From the NCBI RefSeq assembly GCF_004765785.1, contig NZ_SBIT01000007.1, positions 186,001 to 250,000 on the forward strand: a stretch of DNA of 64,000 bases, in the 5' to 3' direction. The DNA comes from Halorussus ruber (GTDB lineage Archaea > Halobacteriota > Halobacteria > Halobacteriales > Haladaptataceae). This document shows, in pieces, positions 33,082 through 41,363 of the stretch. The notes beneath the pieces were generated by a model, which worked only from the letters and a program-made list of their open reading frames with translations, was not told the origin of the DNA and searched no databases. The position numbers were made by a program, and so were the translations under genes. How positions within the stretch are numbered: position 1 is the stretch's first letter; the number at the start of each line of letters is the position of its first letter.

Positions 33082-34002
33082 ATGGTGGACAACGCACCCA
33101 GTCCCGGCGAGGAGGACCCGCTCTCCGTCCACGGCGTCGTCCCGCCGACAGTCACGGCGTTCGAGGCGGACGAATCGGTCGATTACGACGCGACCGCGGC
33201 CCACGCGCGATTCGTCGTGGACCGGGACGCGCACGGCGTCTTCCCGCTCGGGACCAACGGCGAGTTCCCGCTGTTGACCCCCGACGAGCGCGAGGGCGTG
33301 GTCGAGGCCGTGGTCGAGGAGATCGGCGACGACGCGCCGGTCATCGCCGGGGTCGGGGCGGCCAGCACCCGCGAGACGGTGAGCCACGCCGAACACGCCG
33401 AGGAGGTCGGCGCGGACGGCGTGGTGGTCGTCACGCCCTACTACTACCCGCTGGACCACGACGCCGCGGTCCGCCACTACCGGCGGGTCGCCGAGGCGGT
33501 CGAGTTGCCGGTGTACGTCTACCACATCCCGAGCAAGACCGGCAACTCGCTGTCGCTGGACACGCTGGACGCGCTCGCGGAAATCGAGAATCTGGTCGGC
33601 TTGAAAGATTCGAGCAAGGACGTGCCGTGGCTCGGGCAGGCCATCGACGCCCACCCCGAGCTGACCTTCCTCGCGGGGTCGGACTCGCTTCTGTTTCCCG
33701 GTCTGGAGGTCGGCTGTGCGGGCATGGTCAGCGCGGTCGCCAACGCCTTCCCCGAGCTCGTGGTGGACCTCTACGGGGCCTACGACGAGGGCGACGAGGA
33801 GCGCGCCCGCGAGTTGCAGAGCGAGGTCTACGACGTGCGCGACGCCCTCAAGCGCGGCCCCTACATGGCGGGCGTCAAGACCGCCCTCGACCTGCGGGAC
33901 GTCGGTTTCGACCCCGGCCCGCTCCGGAGTCCGCTCCGGAAGATGGACGACGGCGACCGCGCGGAGTTGGAGTCTGACCTCGCCGACCTCGGTCTGCTCT
34001 GA
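33082..34002 (+). CDS. kdgA: 2-keto-3-deoxygluconate / KDPG aldolase (DapA family)
   Basis: A 306-residue class I aldolase of the dihydrodipicolinate synthase/N-acetylneuraminate lyase family. Schiff-base Lys175 (VGLKDSS), Tyr147 (YHIPSKTGN) and the TNGE carboxylate-binding motif at 58-61 mark it as a KDG/KDPG-type aldolase rather than DapA proper. It would cleave KDPG (or KDG) to pyruvate and a C3 compound, the last step of the semi-phosphorylative Entner-Doudoroff route whose first two enzymes are also in this window. Start at MVDNAPSP; a GTG 39 nt earlier would add a non-conserved leader. Confidence 0.88.
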   Translation: MVDNAPSPGEEDPLSVHGVVPPTVTAFEADESVDYDATAAHARFVVDRDAHGVFPLGTNGEFPLLTPDEREGVVEAVVEEIGDDAPVIAGVGAASTRETVSHAEHAEEVGADGVVVVTPYYYPLDHDAAVRHYRRVAEAVELPVYVYHIPSKTGNSLSLDTLDALAEIENLVGLKDSSKDVPWLGQAIDAHPELTFLAGSDSLLFPGLEVGCAGMVSAVANAFPELVVDLYGAYDEGDEERARELQSEVYDVRDALKRGPYMAGVKTALDLRDVGFDPGPLRSPLRKMDDGDRAELESDLADLGLL

Positions 34003-34156
34003 ACCGTTCCGTCCGTTCCATTTTGTTCTCCGTGAACGGTCGGAACTTTTATTCTGATTGACACCGTTCGAAATGTGTGCGACGGTCCCCGCGGTAGCGC
34101 GAGCCGCCCGACGTGTCGCGCATCGGGAACGGGAGTGTTCGCAACGAACGACAGCC

Positions 34157-34312
34157 ATGAGTACCGCCCTCCCCCTCAACAAACGGACAGTCCTCGGTGG
34201 ACAGTACCTACTGGTCGGCGCGGCGGGCGCGCTGGCCCTCGAAAGCCCCCTGCTGGCCGTAGCACTCATTGCAGTCGGCGTGTACCTCCTCGTCAGACCG
34301 GTACTCGCGTGA
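34157..34312 (+). CDS. Small membrane protein, 51 aa
   Basis: MSTALPLNKRTVLGGQYLLVGAA... gives two short hydrophobic helices separated by ESP. The longer frame upstream is arginine-rich and was not used. It lies between the KDG aldolase and gluconate dehydratase genes, all in the same direction, but with gaps of about 150 and 55 nt. Function unknown. Confidence 0.6.
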   Translation: MSTALPLNKRTVLGGQYLLVGAAGALALESPLLAVALIAVGVYLLVRPVLA

Positions 34313-34337
34313 GTCGAGAGCGCTGAGACCTTCAAAT

Positions 34338-34343
34338 TTTTAC
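34338..34343 (+). promoter_or_regulatory. TATA box of gluconate dehydratase
   Basis: TTTTTA within CAAATTTTTACTCC is centred about 26-27 nt before the ATG of the dehydratase, the spacing expected for a leaderless haloarchaeal promoter. Confidence 0.5.
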
Positions 34344-34366
34344 TCCGTGCAGAGTAAGTAGTTCGC

Positions 34367-35605
34367 ATGGTTCGCAACTACGAGTCGCTCCACGACCCGA
34401 ACGCCGAGTACACGATGCGGGACCTCTCGGCGGAGACGATGGGTTGCGGGGGCGAGCGCGGCGAGGGTCGGGACGTAGAGATTACCGACGTGCAGACGAC
34501 GATGATAGACGGTAACTTCCCGTGGACGCTCGTCCGCGTCTACACCGACGCCGGAGTCGTGGGAACCGGCGAGGCCTACTGGGGTGCGGGGGTGCCCGAA
34601 CTCGTAGAACGCATGAAGCCCTTCGTGGTTGGCGAGAACCCCCTCGACATCGACCGCCTGTTCGAGCATCTGGTCCAGAAGATGTCGGGCGAGGGGTCCA
34701 TCGAGGGCGTGACCGTGACCGCCATCTCGGGCATCGAGGTGGCGCTCCACGACCTCGCGGGCAAGATTCTCGACGTGCCCGCCTACCAGCTGCTGGGCGG
34801 AAAGTACCGGGACGAAGTTCGGGTCTACTGCGACTGCCACGCCGGGGAGGAGGCCGACCCCGAGTCCAACGCCGACGAGGCCGAGCGCGTGGTCGAGGAG
34901 TTGGGCTACGACGCCCTGAAGTTCGACCTCGACGTGCCCTCGGGCCACGAGAAGGACCGCGCGAACCGCCACCTCCGGAACCCCGAAATCGGGCACAAGG
35001 TGGACATCGTGGAGGCCGTGACCGAGCGCGTCGGCGACCGAGCGGACGTGGCCTTCGACTGTCACTGGACGTTCTCGGCGGGGAGCGCCAAGCGTCTGGC
35101 CCACGCGCTGGAAGAGTACGACGTCTGGTGGCTCGAAGACCCCGTCCCGCCGGAGAACCACGACGTCCAGAAGAACGTCACCCACTCGACCACCACGCCA
35201 ATCGCGGCGGGCGAGAACGTCTACCGCAAGCACGGCCAGCGCCGCCTCATCGAGGAGCAGGCCGTGGACATCATCGCCCCCGACATGCCCAAGACCGGCG
35301 GGATGCGCGAGACCCGGAAAATCGCCGACCACGCCGACATGTACTACCTCCCGGTGGCGATGCACAACGTCTCGTCGCCCGTCGCCACGATGGCCTCGGC
35401 CCACGTCGGCGCGGCCATCCCGAACTCGCTGGCTGTCGAGTACCACAGCTACCAGCTCGGCTGGTGGGAGGACCTCGTGCAGGAGGACGTCATCGAGGAC
35501 GGCTACATCGAGATTCCCGAGAAGCCCGGACTGGGGATTACGCTGGACATGGACGTTGTCGAAGAGAAGATGGTCGAGGGCGAAGAACTGTTCGACGAGG
35601 TCTGA
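34367..35605 (+). CDS. gad: D-gluconate dehydratase
   Basis: A 412-residue member of the mandelate-racemase branch of the enolase superfamily. It shows the KFD motif near residue 185, the three metal ligands in AFDCHW (about 230), WLEDPVP (about 257) and AAGENV (about 282), and the catalytic His in MHNVSSPV (about 332). In haloarchaea this family converts D-gluconate to 2-keto-3-deoxygluconate. The presence of glucose dehydrogenase, GfcR and a KDG/KDPG aldolase within 9 kb supports that role. KDG kinase is not seen in the window. Confidence 0.92.
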   Translation: MVRNYESLHDPNAEYTMRDLSAETMGCGGERGEGRDVEITDVQTTMIDGNFPWTLVRVYTDAGVVGTGEAYWGAGVPELVERMKPFVVGENPLDIDRLFEHLVQKMSGEGSIEGVTVTAISGIEVALHDLAGKILDVPAYQLLGGKYRDEVRVYCDCHAGEEADPESNADEAERVVEELGYDALKFDLDVPSGHEKDRANRHLRNPEIGHKVDIVEAVTERVGDRADVAFDCHWTFSAGSAKRLAHALEEYDVWWLEDPVPPENHDVQKNVTHSTTTPIAAGENVYRKHGQRRLIEEQAVDIIAPDMPKTGGMRETRKIADHADMYYLPVAMHNVSSPVATMASAHVGAAIPNSLAVEYHSYQLGWWEDLVQEDVIEDGYIEIPEKPGLGITLDMDVVEEKMVEGEELFDEV

Positions 35606-35681
35606 ACACGGAATTCTCCCGCCTCTCGTCAGACTTCTAGAGAACGCCACAGTTTTGTCCTGCGCCTCTGCGGACACAGGT

Positions 35682-36434
35682 ATGTCGCGCCTTCCCCTCC
35701 TCACCCCCGCGCGCCGCGACGCCCTCCTCGCTTTCGTCGCGCTCGCGCTCCTCGTCGCGCCGGTCTGGGCACCCGCCCTGCACCTCGACGACCCCGCCCA
35801 GCGCTACGAACGCGCCCGAGTCACCGCCGAAAACGGCACTATCGAGTACGCCAACGAGTCGCGGGAGCCGACCCGCGCGCCAGTCAGCGACGAAATCGCC
35901 TGCACCGAGCCGTTTTTGCAGTCGCGGGGCTGTTTCTTCGAGCAGTACCTCGCGGAGGGCCACACGATTCCGACGGGCGTCTGGACGACCAACCCCGGCC
36001 AGAGCTACCTCTCGACGTTCCACCGGTACCGGTACGCCGCGCCGAACGGGTCGGTCTACAGGGTGAGCTACGTCGCCAACGAGTCCGTGCAGAACGACAT
36101 GGGCCTCTACCGCGTCGAGTTGGCGCTCGAACCCGAACCCGCCGACGAGGTCCTGCACTCGGTCTCGATTTCCGCCGAGCGCGTCCCCGACCCGATTCGG
36201 CGGGCCGCCGAGACTGGAGTCGCCACGTCCCACCGCGAAATCGAGGTCCCCGAGTCACCGGTCCGACTGGCCGACGGCACCTACTACCGGGTGTACGAGG
36301 CCGGGGAGACCGACCCGTCGAATCTGATGGGACTCCTCGACGGCATCGTGGGCTACGGTTTCCCCCTCCTCGGCCTCGCGCTGGTCGGCCACCTCCGGGG
36401 TCGGTTCGAGGTTCGGTACGTCGGCGAGGAGTGA
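35682..36434 (+). CDS. Membrane-anchored protein with external domain, unknown function
   Basis: A 250-residue protein. An N-terminal hydrophobic segment (ALLAFVALALLVAPVWAPAL) leads into a polar domain with two cysteines (IACTEPFLQSRGCFFEQY) that could form a disulfide outside the cell, and a C-terminal helix (GLLDGIVGYGFPLLGLALVGHL) returns it to the membrane. Start at MSRLPLLTP, since the preceding in-frame codons overlap the dehydratase. No family recognised. Confidence 0.75.
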   Translation: MSRLPLLTPARRDALLAFVALALLVAPVWAPALHLDDPAQRYERARVTAENGTIEYANESREPTRAPVSDEIACTEPFLQSRGCFFEQYLAEGHTIPTGVWTTNPGQSYLSTFHRYRYAAPNGSVYRVSYVANESVQNDMGLYRVELALEPEPADEVLHSVSISAERVPDPIRRAAETGVATSHREIEVPESPVRLADGTYYRVYEAGETDPSNLMGLLDGIVGYGFPLLGLALVGHLRGRFEVRYVGEE

Positions 36435-36482
36435 TTCCCGACCCTCGATTTTATCGCGCTCCTCGTCGTGGAACGGTAGCAC

Positions 36483-37445
36483 ATGCCACGACGACGCGAC
36501 TACGCTATCGACCACCGACTCAGCGACGACGACGAGAACATCCACAGCGCGTGGGACAACTCCCTCGACCCGGTCCTGACGGTCGAACCGGGCGAGGTGG
36601 TGCGCTTCGAGTGCCGGGACGCCGTGGACCGGCAGGTGGGCGTCCAGACCACCGCCGAGGACGTGCCCGACATCAGTTTCGACCCGGTGCATCCCCTGAC
36701 GGGGCCGGTTGCAGTCGAGGGCGCACAACCCGGCGACGTGCTGGAGGTCGAACTGCTGGACCTCCAGCACAAGGGCTGGGGCTACACCGCGTTCTGGCCC
36801 GGAGAGATGGATTTAGGCCTGCTTCCGGAGGATTTCGAGGACCCCGGGCTTCACGTCTGGGATTTGGAGGGCGACGTGGGCCACTTCGTTGACGGCATCG
36901 AGGTCCCGCTGGACCCCTTCCCCGGCGTCATCGGGGTCGCGCCGGACGAGGCGGGCGAACACGACACGCTCCCGCCGCGGTCGGTGGGCGGGAACATGGA
37001 CGTCAAGCACATGACCGCGGGTTCGACGGTCTATCTCCCGGTAGAGGTCGAGGACGCGCTGTTCAGCGTCGGCGACTGCCACGCCGCGCAGGGCGACGGC
37101 GAGGTCTGCGTCACGGGCGTCGAGGCCCCGATGTTCGTGACCGCCCGGTTCGACGTGCGCTCGGGGATGGACATCGAACAGCCGCAGTTCGAGACGCGCG
37201 GGCCGTTCACGCCGACGGGCCGCGACGAACCGATGTACGGCACGACCGGTATCAGCGACGACCTGATGGAGGCGACGAAGAAGGCGGTCCGGCAGATGAT
37301 AGACCACCTCCACGAGGAGCGCGGCCTCTCGCGGGGCGAGGCGTACCTCCTCTGCTCCGCGGCGGTGGACTTGAAGATAAGCGAGGTGGTGGACGCGCCG
37401 AACTGGACCGTCTCGGCGTACCTGCCGGAGAGCATCTTCCCCTAA
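36483..37445 (+). CDS. Acetamidase/formamidase family protein
   Basis: A 320-residue FmdA/AmdA-type amidohydrolase. The family landmarks are present: the N-terminal WDNSLDPVLTVEPGEVVRFE, the HPLTGPVAVEGAQPGDVLEVE block, GVIGVAP, PPRSVGGNMDVKHMTAGSTVYLPVEV, and SVGDCHAAQGDGEVCVTGVE with the catalytic-site Asp, Cys and His. It would hydrolyse formamide or acetamide to ammonia and the acid. An amide-type ABC transporter lies elsewhere in the window, but not adjacent. Transcribed alone, about 50 nt after the membrane protein. Confidence 0.93.
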   Translation: MPRRRDYAIDHRLSDDDENIHSAWDNSLDPVLTVEPGEVVRFECRDAVDRQVGVQTTAEDVPDISFDPVHPLTGPVAVEGAQPGDVLEVELLDLQHKGWGYTAFWPGEMDLGLLPEDFEDPGLHVWDLEGDVGHFVDGIEVPLDPFPGVIGVAPDEAGEHDTLPPRSVGGNMDVKHMTAGSTVYLPVEVEDALFSVGDCHAAQGDGEVCVTGVEAPMFVTARFDVRSGMDIEQPQFETRGPFTPTGRDEPMYGTTGISDDLMEATKKAVRQMIDHLHEERGLSRGEAYLLCSAAVDLKISEVVDAPNWTVSAYLPESIFP

Positions 37446-38065
37446 TCCGGCGGGCGTTCAATCGACGGTCGTGGAAGCCTCGCCCGGCCGATTCTCGGCA
37501 ATGGACGAACACCGGCCGCAGGCGTCGAGTTCCCGCTGCTCGGCCTCGCTCCGGGGCAGGGTTCGAAACGAGTCGGACGCGAACGGACTGCCCTCGTTTA
37601 TCGACCTTATCTGAGTAACAAAGCCGAGAGAGTTATCTGAGTAACAAAGCCGAGAGAGCGAGCGTGGCCTCCGAGCGGAGCGAAGCGGGTGCTGTCACTC
37701 TCGAAGTCACAACAAGTACCTCCGGTTCCGACGAACGCGGCCCACCGCCGATTTCTAGTCACAAACCTGCCACGCGAGGTGGCAGGCGGGCACGCTGTGG
37801 AATGTGGTTGGGACACGTACCAACAGCCGTGCCGTCTGAGACTACGATTCCCTCCGGTATCAAGCTTGTGTGATTAACTGGGTTACAAGGATAGATTCGT
37901 TCTGTAGCGACCGTCGCAGAATTACCACGGCTGGCGAAATCGGAATCGGCCGAGCGAGACTCTCGCAGAGACGCCGGGCAGAGGTAGTGCGAAGAACAAG
38001 TCCTATTGGTTGCGGACGATAACGTCTATTGGACTTCCCGTCTCCGCGGGAAGAGGTTGGGACAC
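37446..38065. other. Intergenic region with tandem repeat, upstream of TrmB-type gene
   Basis: 620 nt without a convincing gene. A 37-codon frame at 37501 (MDEHRPQAS...) exists but is Ser/Arg-rich. The region carries a 26-bp direct repeat (see its own entry) and the promoter region of the TrmB-type regulator; a possible hairpin GTCTCCGCGGGAAG lies just before that gene. Confidence 0.55.
37607..37658. repeat. 26-bp direct tandem repeat, two units
   Basis: Two perfect adjacent copies of a 26-bp unit beginning TTATCTGAGTAACAAAGC and ending GAGAGAG. The motif ATCTGAGT(A/T)AC recurs once near 39498, upstream of a small gene on the other side of the TrmB-type regulator, so it may be a binding site. 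Otherwise simple tandem duplication. Confidence 0.7.
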
Positions 38066-38902
38066 ATGAGTTCGAGCGATTCAAACGAAAACCGCAATCA
38101 AGCGGTCGAGTTGTTACAGCAGCTCGGGTTGAAGGAGTACGAAGCAAAGTGTTTCGTCGCACTGTCGCGCGTGCCGGAAGCGACGGCCAAAGAGATAAGC
38201 GAGAGTTCCGAGGTGCCGCGAACCCGCGTCTACGATGCGGTTCGAATCTTAGAGGCCCAAGGCCTCGTCGAGGTCCAGCACGGGAATCCCCAGTTGTTTC
38301 GGGCAGTCCCGGTCGAGGAGGCCATCTCGACGCTCCGCGACCAGTACGAGTCGCGGTTCGACACGCTCAAAGACGCCATCGAGGACCTCGACCGACCGGC
38401 CGAGAGCGACAGCGACTCCGTCCACGAGGTGTGGTCGCTCTCGGGAACGACCGCCATCGCCAATCGGACTCAGCAACTCGTGGAGAACACGTCCGACGAA
38501 CTCTTCCTGCTCGTCGGCCACGAGAGTCTGGTCACCGACGACCTGATGGGGAGTCTGAGCGAGGCGACCGACCGCGGCGTCTCGGTCATCGTCGGCACGG
38601 AAGACCAGTCGGTTCGAGACGCGATTCGAGAGCGAGTTCCCCGCGCCGAGGTGTTCGTCTCGAAGTTGGACTGGCTCAACACCTCCTCGGACCCCGACGA
38701 CGCCGACGAGGTGCGCATCGGCCGCGTGCTGTTGGGCGACAACTCCACGATTCTGGTCAGTTCCATCGACCCCACGACCTCGAAAGAGCGAGCGGTGTAC
38801 GGTCGCGGTTTCTCGAACGGTCTGGTCGTCATCGTCCGTCGGCTGATGGCGACGGGACTGATTCGGTCCGACGACCCCGCCAAGCGAGGTGGCGACGAGT
38901 AG
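38066..38902 (+). CDS. TrmB-family transcriptional regulator
   Basis: A 278-residue protein. An N-terminal winged helix (LLQQLGLKEYEAKCFVALSRVPEATAKEISESSEVPRTRVYDAVRILEAQGLVEV) is the hallmark of TrmB and TrmBL regulators. It is followed by a coiled segment (VEEAISTLRDQYESRFDTLKDAIEDL) and a C-terminal domain of PLD-like character (ELFLLVGHESLVTDDLMGSLSEA). The maltose-binding domain of TrmB proper is not evident. Start at MSSSDSNE; the track-length frame before it is leader. No obvious regulon partner beside it. Confidence 0.9.
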   Translation: MSSSDSNENRNQAVELLQQLGLKEYEAKCFVALSRVPEATAKEISESSEVPRTRVYDAVRILEAQGLVEVQHGNPQLFRAVPVEEAISTLRDQYESRFDTLKDAIEDLDRPAESDSDSVHEVWSLSGTTAIANRTQQLVENTSDELFLLVGHESLVTDDLMGSLSEATDRGVSVIVGTEDQSVRDAIRERVPRAEVFVSKLDWLNTSSDPDDADEVRIGRVLLGDNSTILVSSIDPTTSKERAVYGRGFSNGLVVIVRRLMATGLIRSDDPAKRGGDE

Positions 38903-38960
38903 CGAGTCCCGACTTCGGACCGTAGGGCGGTACGGAAAGTGTTCTCAGACTGCGAGTTCC

Positions 38961-39176
38961 TCACGACCGCAGCGTGTCGGTCACGTCGTACCAGTGAATC
39001 AGACTCGTCGCGGTGAACAGCCCGACGACGAGAGCGGCGGGAGCGAGTCGAGCAACGCCAAACTGGGTGGGGAGCCGGGAAACTCCCACGAGTAGACCGA
39101 CTCCCAGCGCGGTTACTGTCAAGTACGTCGTGTGCCACGGCATCGACGGCGTCCGCGGGCGGAATCGGGGACGCAT
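38961..39176 (-). CDS. Small membrane protein, 71 aa
   Basis: MRPRFRPRTPSMPW is followed by two hydrophobic helices (TYLTVTALGVGLLVGV and ALVVGLFTATSLIHWY). GC3 and composition fit a real haloarchaeal gene. A shorter start at MPWHTTY is possible. Convergent with the TrmB-type gene. Function unknown. Confidence 0.65.
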   Translation of the reverse strand: MRPRFRPRTPSMPWHTTYLTVTALGVGLLVGVSRLPTQFGVARLAPAALVVGLFTATSLIHWYDVTDTLRS

Positions 39177-39299
39177 TCACTCACTTCCTCACACGAGGAT
39201 AGCGCGTGGCAGGATAAGATTATTTTGGCGGGAGTTGGTCCGTCGCCAGTCCGAGCGGAAACCGAGCGCAGACCGCTCGCACGTCGCGGAGCGGAGTAG

Positions 39300-39455
39300 C
39301 TACGACCGCTGTCCGGTCTCCGAAACGGCCTCCCCGTCCAGTTCGAGGAGTTGGAGGGCCTGTCGGATGTGGTAGTTCTTCTCGGTGTTCTCTTCGGCCT
39401 CTATCGCGGCCTCTAACTCCTCGACGGCCTCCTCCTGTTGCCGATGCTCCGCCAT
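39300..39455 (-). CDS. Small acidic helical protein, 51 aa
   Basis: MAEHRQQEEAVEELEAAIEA... to ...DGEAVSETGQRS: Glu-rich, probably a helical hairpin (AAIEAEENTEKNYHIRQALQLLEL). The composition contrasts with the Arg-rich alternative frames, so I accept it. Upstream of its ATG is a CATCTGAGTTAC sequence resembling the tandem repeat near 37.6 kb. Function unknown. Confidence 0.65.
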   Translation of the reverse strand: MAEHRQQEEAVEELEAAIEAEENTEKNYHIRQALQLLELDGEAVSETGQRS

Positions 39456-39852
39456 AGCGATAACTCTCACGCCCGAGCAAATAACTGTAACGAACATCTG
39501 AGTTACACACCCGTTGCGCCGGAAACACGGCGTCCGCCGCACAGCGCGTCAGTCTCGGATACAGCGGTGTCCGGCGTCTATCGGGCAAACAGAGCATTAT
39601 TCCCCCTAATTATAGAATTAAAAACATTTACTAAACGAATATTCTTGTGTTTCAATCGGTTTCACGTCGGCCGCTACGAGACGGGCAGTCGCGCACGGAC
39701 AGGGCTACCGCGGAATCGGAGCAAACGTTTACCTCGCTCGCCGTCGCACGCTCTTCGACTCCTCGCCCGCCATGACCACCGTTCGCCCGCCATGACCACT
39801 GTTCGCCCGCCATGACCACCGCTCAGGACTCGACCGCGCGAGAATCCGCGCC
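39456..39852. other. Intergenic region, AT-rich with a triplicated 20-mer
   Basis: No gene. A clear AT-rich block (39600-39660) would suit a promoter. It ends in three tandem 20-bp units (39761-39820) carrying CGCCCGCCATGACCAC, each with an ATG, directly before a broken transporter gene. Confidence 0.6.
39761..39820 (+). repeat. 20-bp tandem repeat, three units
   Basis: Three consecutive 20-bp units, each close to TTCGCCCGCCATGACCACYG (first unit starts CC). Every unit contains a potential start codon ATGACCAC. Likely replication slippage at the 5' end of a degenerating gene. Confidence 0.7.
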
Positions 39853-40730
39853 GTGCCGTGGGACTCGCCGACCGTCAGGGTCGTGTTCGCGGCGACCGCG
39901 CTCGCGCCGCTCGGCGTCCCGCTGGTCAGCCCCGCGCTCCCGGTCGTCCGCGACGCCTTCGTCTCGTGGAACACGTCCTTCTTCGCGTACCTGCTGGGAC
40001 TCCCGGTCGCGGCGTTCGCGTGGGTCGCGCTCGGCGAGGAGCGACTCGACGCCGGGACCGCGAACTCCGACGCCGCGAACCCCGACGCCGCGAACCCTGA
40101 CGCCGCAAACGCCGACGTCGCAAACGCCGACGCTAGGACCGCAAGCCGGGGCACCGCCTACCTCCGCGAGGCGGCCCGAACGCTGGCCCGCGGGCCGCGG
40201 TGGTCCCCTACGTGACCGCGTTCGCCACCGAGGTCCTGCTGTTCGGGGGCGTCATCACGACGCTTCCCTTCCTGCTGGACCGCGAGTACGGCGTCTCGCT
40301 GGTGTTCAGCGGCGGGGTCATCACCGCCGCGGAAGTCGCCTCGGCGGTCGTCGCCGCCGGGAACGGTCGCCTCGCACAGCGGTTCTCCGACGAGCGACTC
40401 ATCGCGCTCGGCTACGTCTGCTACGGCGTCGGCCTCTTGGTGGCGGGCGCGGCGGCCTCGCTCGTCCTCGTCGTCGCCGGGGCGATGGCGCTCGGGGCCG
40501 GAATCGGCCTGACGATGCCCTCGGTGGACGCGCTCCTGAGCGACCTCGTGTCCGCCGAGTACCGCGCCGGAGCCCTGAGCATCCGCAACAGCGTTACCTT
40601 CCTCGGCAGGGCGGTCGGTCCGATTCTGTTCGCCGGAATCGCCGCGACCACGGGCTACCGCCCGCTCCTGCTGGCCGCCGGGGTCGCGGGTCTCCTCGGT
40701 GTCCCGCTCACGCTCGCACTGAGCCGGTGA
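39853..40730 (+). pseudogene. Broken MFS transporter gene (internal deletion and frameshift)
   Basis: The first frame gives a helix-1-like start (VRVVFAATALAPLGVPLVSPALPVVRDAF), then jumps directly to SWNTSFFAYLLGLPVAAFAWVALGEE, which is the helix 6/central-loop region; helices 2-5 are missing. The central loop holds degenerate DAANP repeats. At about 40198 a single base is missing (CGCGGTGG where CGCGGGTGG would keep frame), after which helices 7-12 continue in the next frame from VVPYVTAFATEV to ALSR. The second half could in principle be translated from GTG at 40200, but a complete transporter cannot be made. Confidence 0.8.
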
Positions 40731-40748
40731 GCGTCAGGGCCGTGGCAG

Positions 40749-41363
40749 TCAGGTCTGGACCAGCGCCGGGTCCACCTGCCGCCCGACCCAGAGCAGACTC
40801 CCGACCAGCAGGACGACCGCGGCGGGAATCAGCCACTCGAAGACGGTCAGCACGGCGCTGGAGGCCTGAATCCCGAAGATGACGAGGACGATGGGGCCAC
40901 AGCAGGCCGCCCCGGACAGCAGGGCCGGAATCCCGGCCAGCACGCCCGACGAGGACGAACCGATGCCGCAGGCTTTCGGCTGTCGCCACGCGACGTAGGT
41001 CACCGCGAGGTTCAGGCCCACCAGCAGGGCGATTCCGAGTCCGATGGCGGTGTTCAGCGAGAGCAGGTACGTCCCGACGCCGAACTCCACGAGCGCGACC
41101 GGTTCGAAGGAGAGGGCGCTGTTCGCGGGTTGAAACAACCGCCCCAGCGGATTTCGGGCCACCGTCAGTCCGAACTCGCCGCCACCGACTCCGCCGCCGA
41201 ACGTGAGGAGGTCGCTGAACCAGAGGTACGCCAGCAGGTAGGCGAGGGCGACGCTCCCGAACACGGCCTGCCCGTCGCGCCGCCCGAGCGCCGCGCCGAT
41301 TGCGAATCGGGTCCGCGAGAGAGTCAGGGGGATTCGACCGCGAGAGGCGGTTTCGGTCGCCAT
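40749..41363 (-). CDS. Membrane protein, unknown function (paired with DUF3179 gene)
   Basis: A 204-residue protein with five or six hydrophobic segments. A Cys pair sits in LSGAACCGPIVLVIFG next to a membrane helix and another Cys in QPKACGIGSSSSG; such motifs occur in membrane proteins of thiol or metal handling, but the family is not recognised. Its ATG overlaps the stop of the DUF3179 gene by 4 nt (ATGA), so the two are co-translated. Confidence 0.8.
   Translation of the reverse strand: MATETASRGRIPLTLSRTRFAIGAALGRRDGQAVFGSVALAYLLAYLWFSDLLTFGGGVGGGEFGLTVARNPLGRLFQPANSALSFEPVALVEFGVGTYLLSLNTAIGLGIALLVGLNLAVTYVAWRQPKACGIGSSSSGVLAGIPALLSGAACCGPIVLVIFGIQASSAVLTVFEWLIPAAVVLLVGSLLWVGRQVDPALVQT

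Noticed and set aside
37501-37614. 37-codon plus-strand frame (MDEHRPQAS...)
   Set aside because: Short, Ser/Arg-rich, ends within the tandem repeat; no support.
37600-37660. CRISPR-like repeat at 37.6 kb
   Set aside because: Only two directly adjacent units with no spacer and no cas genes.
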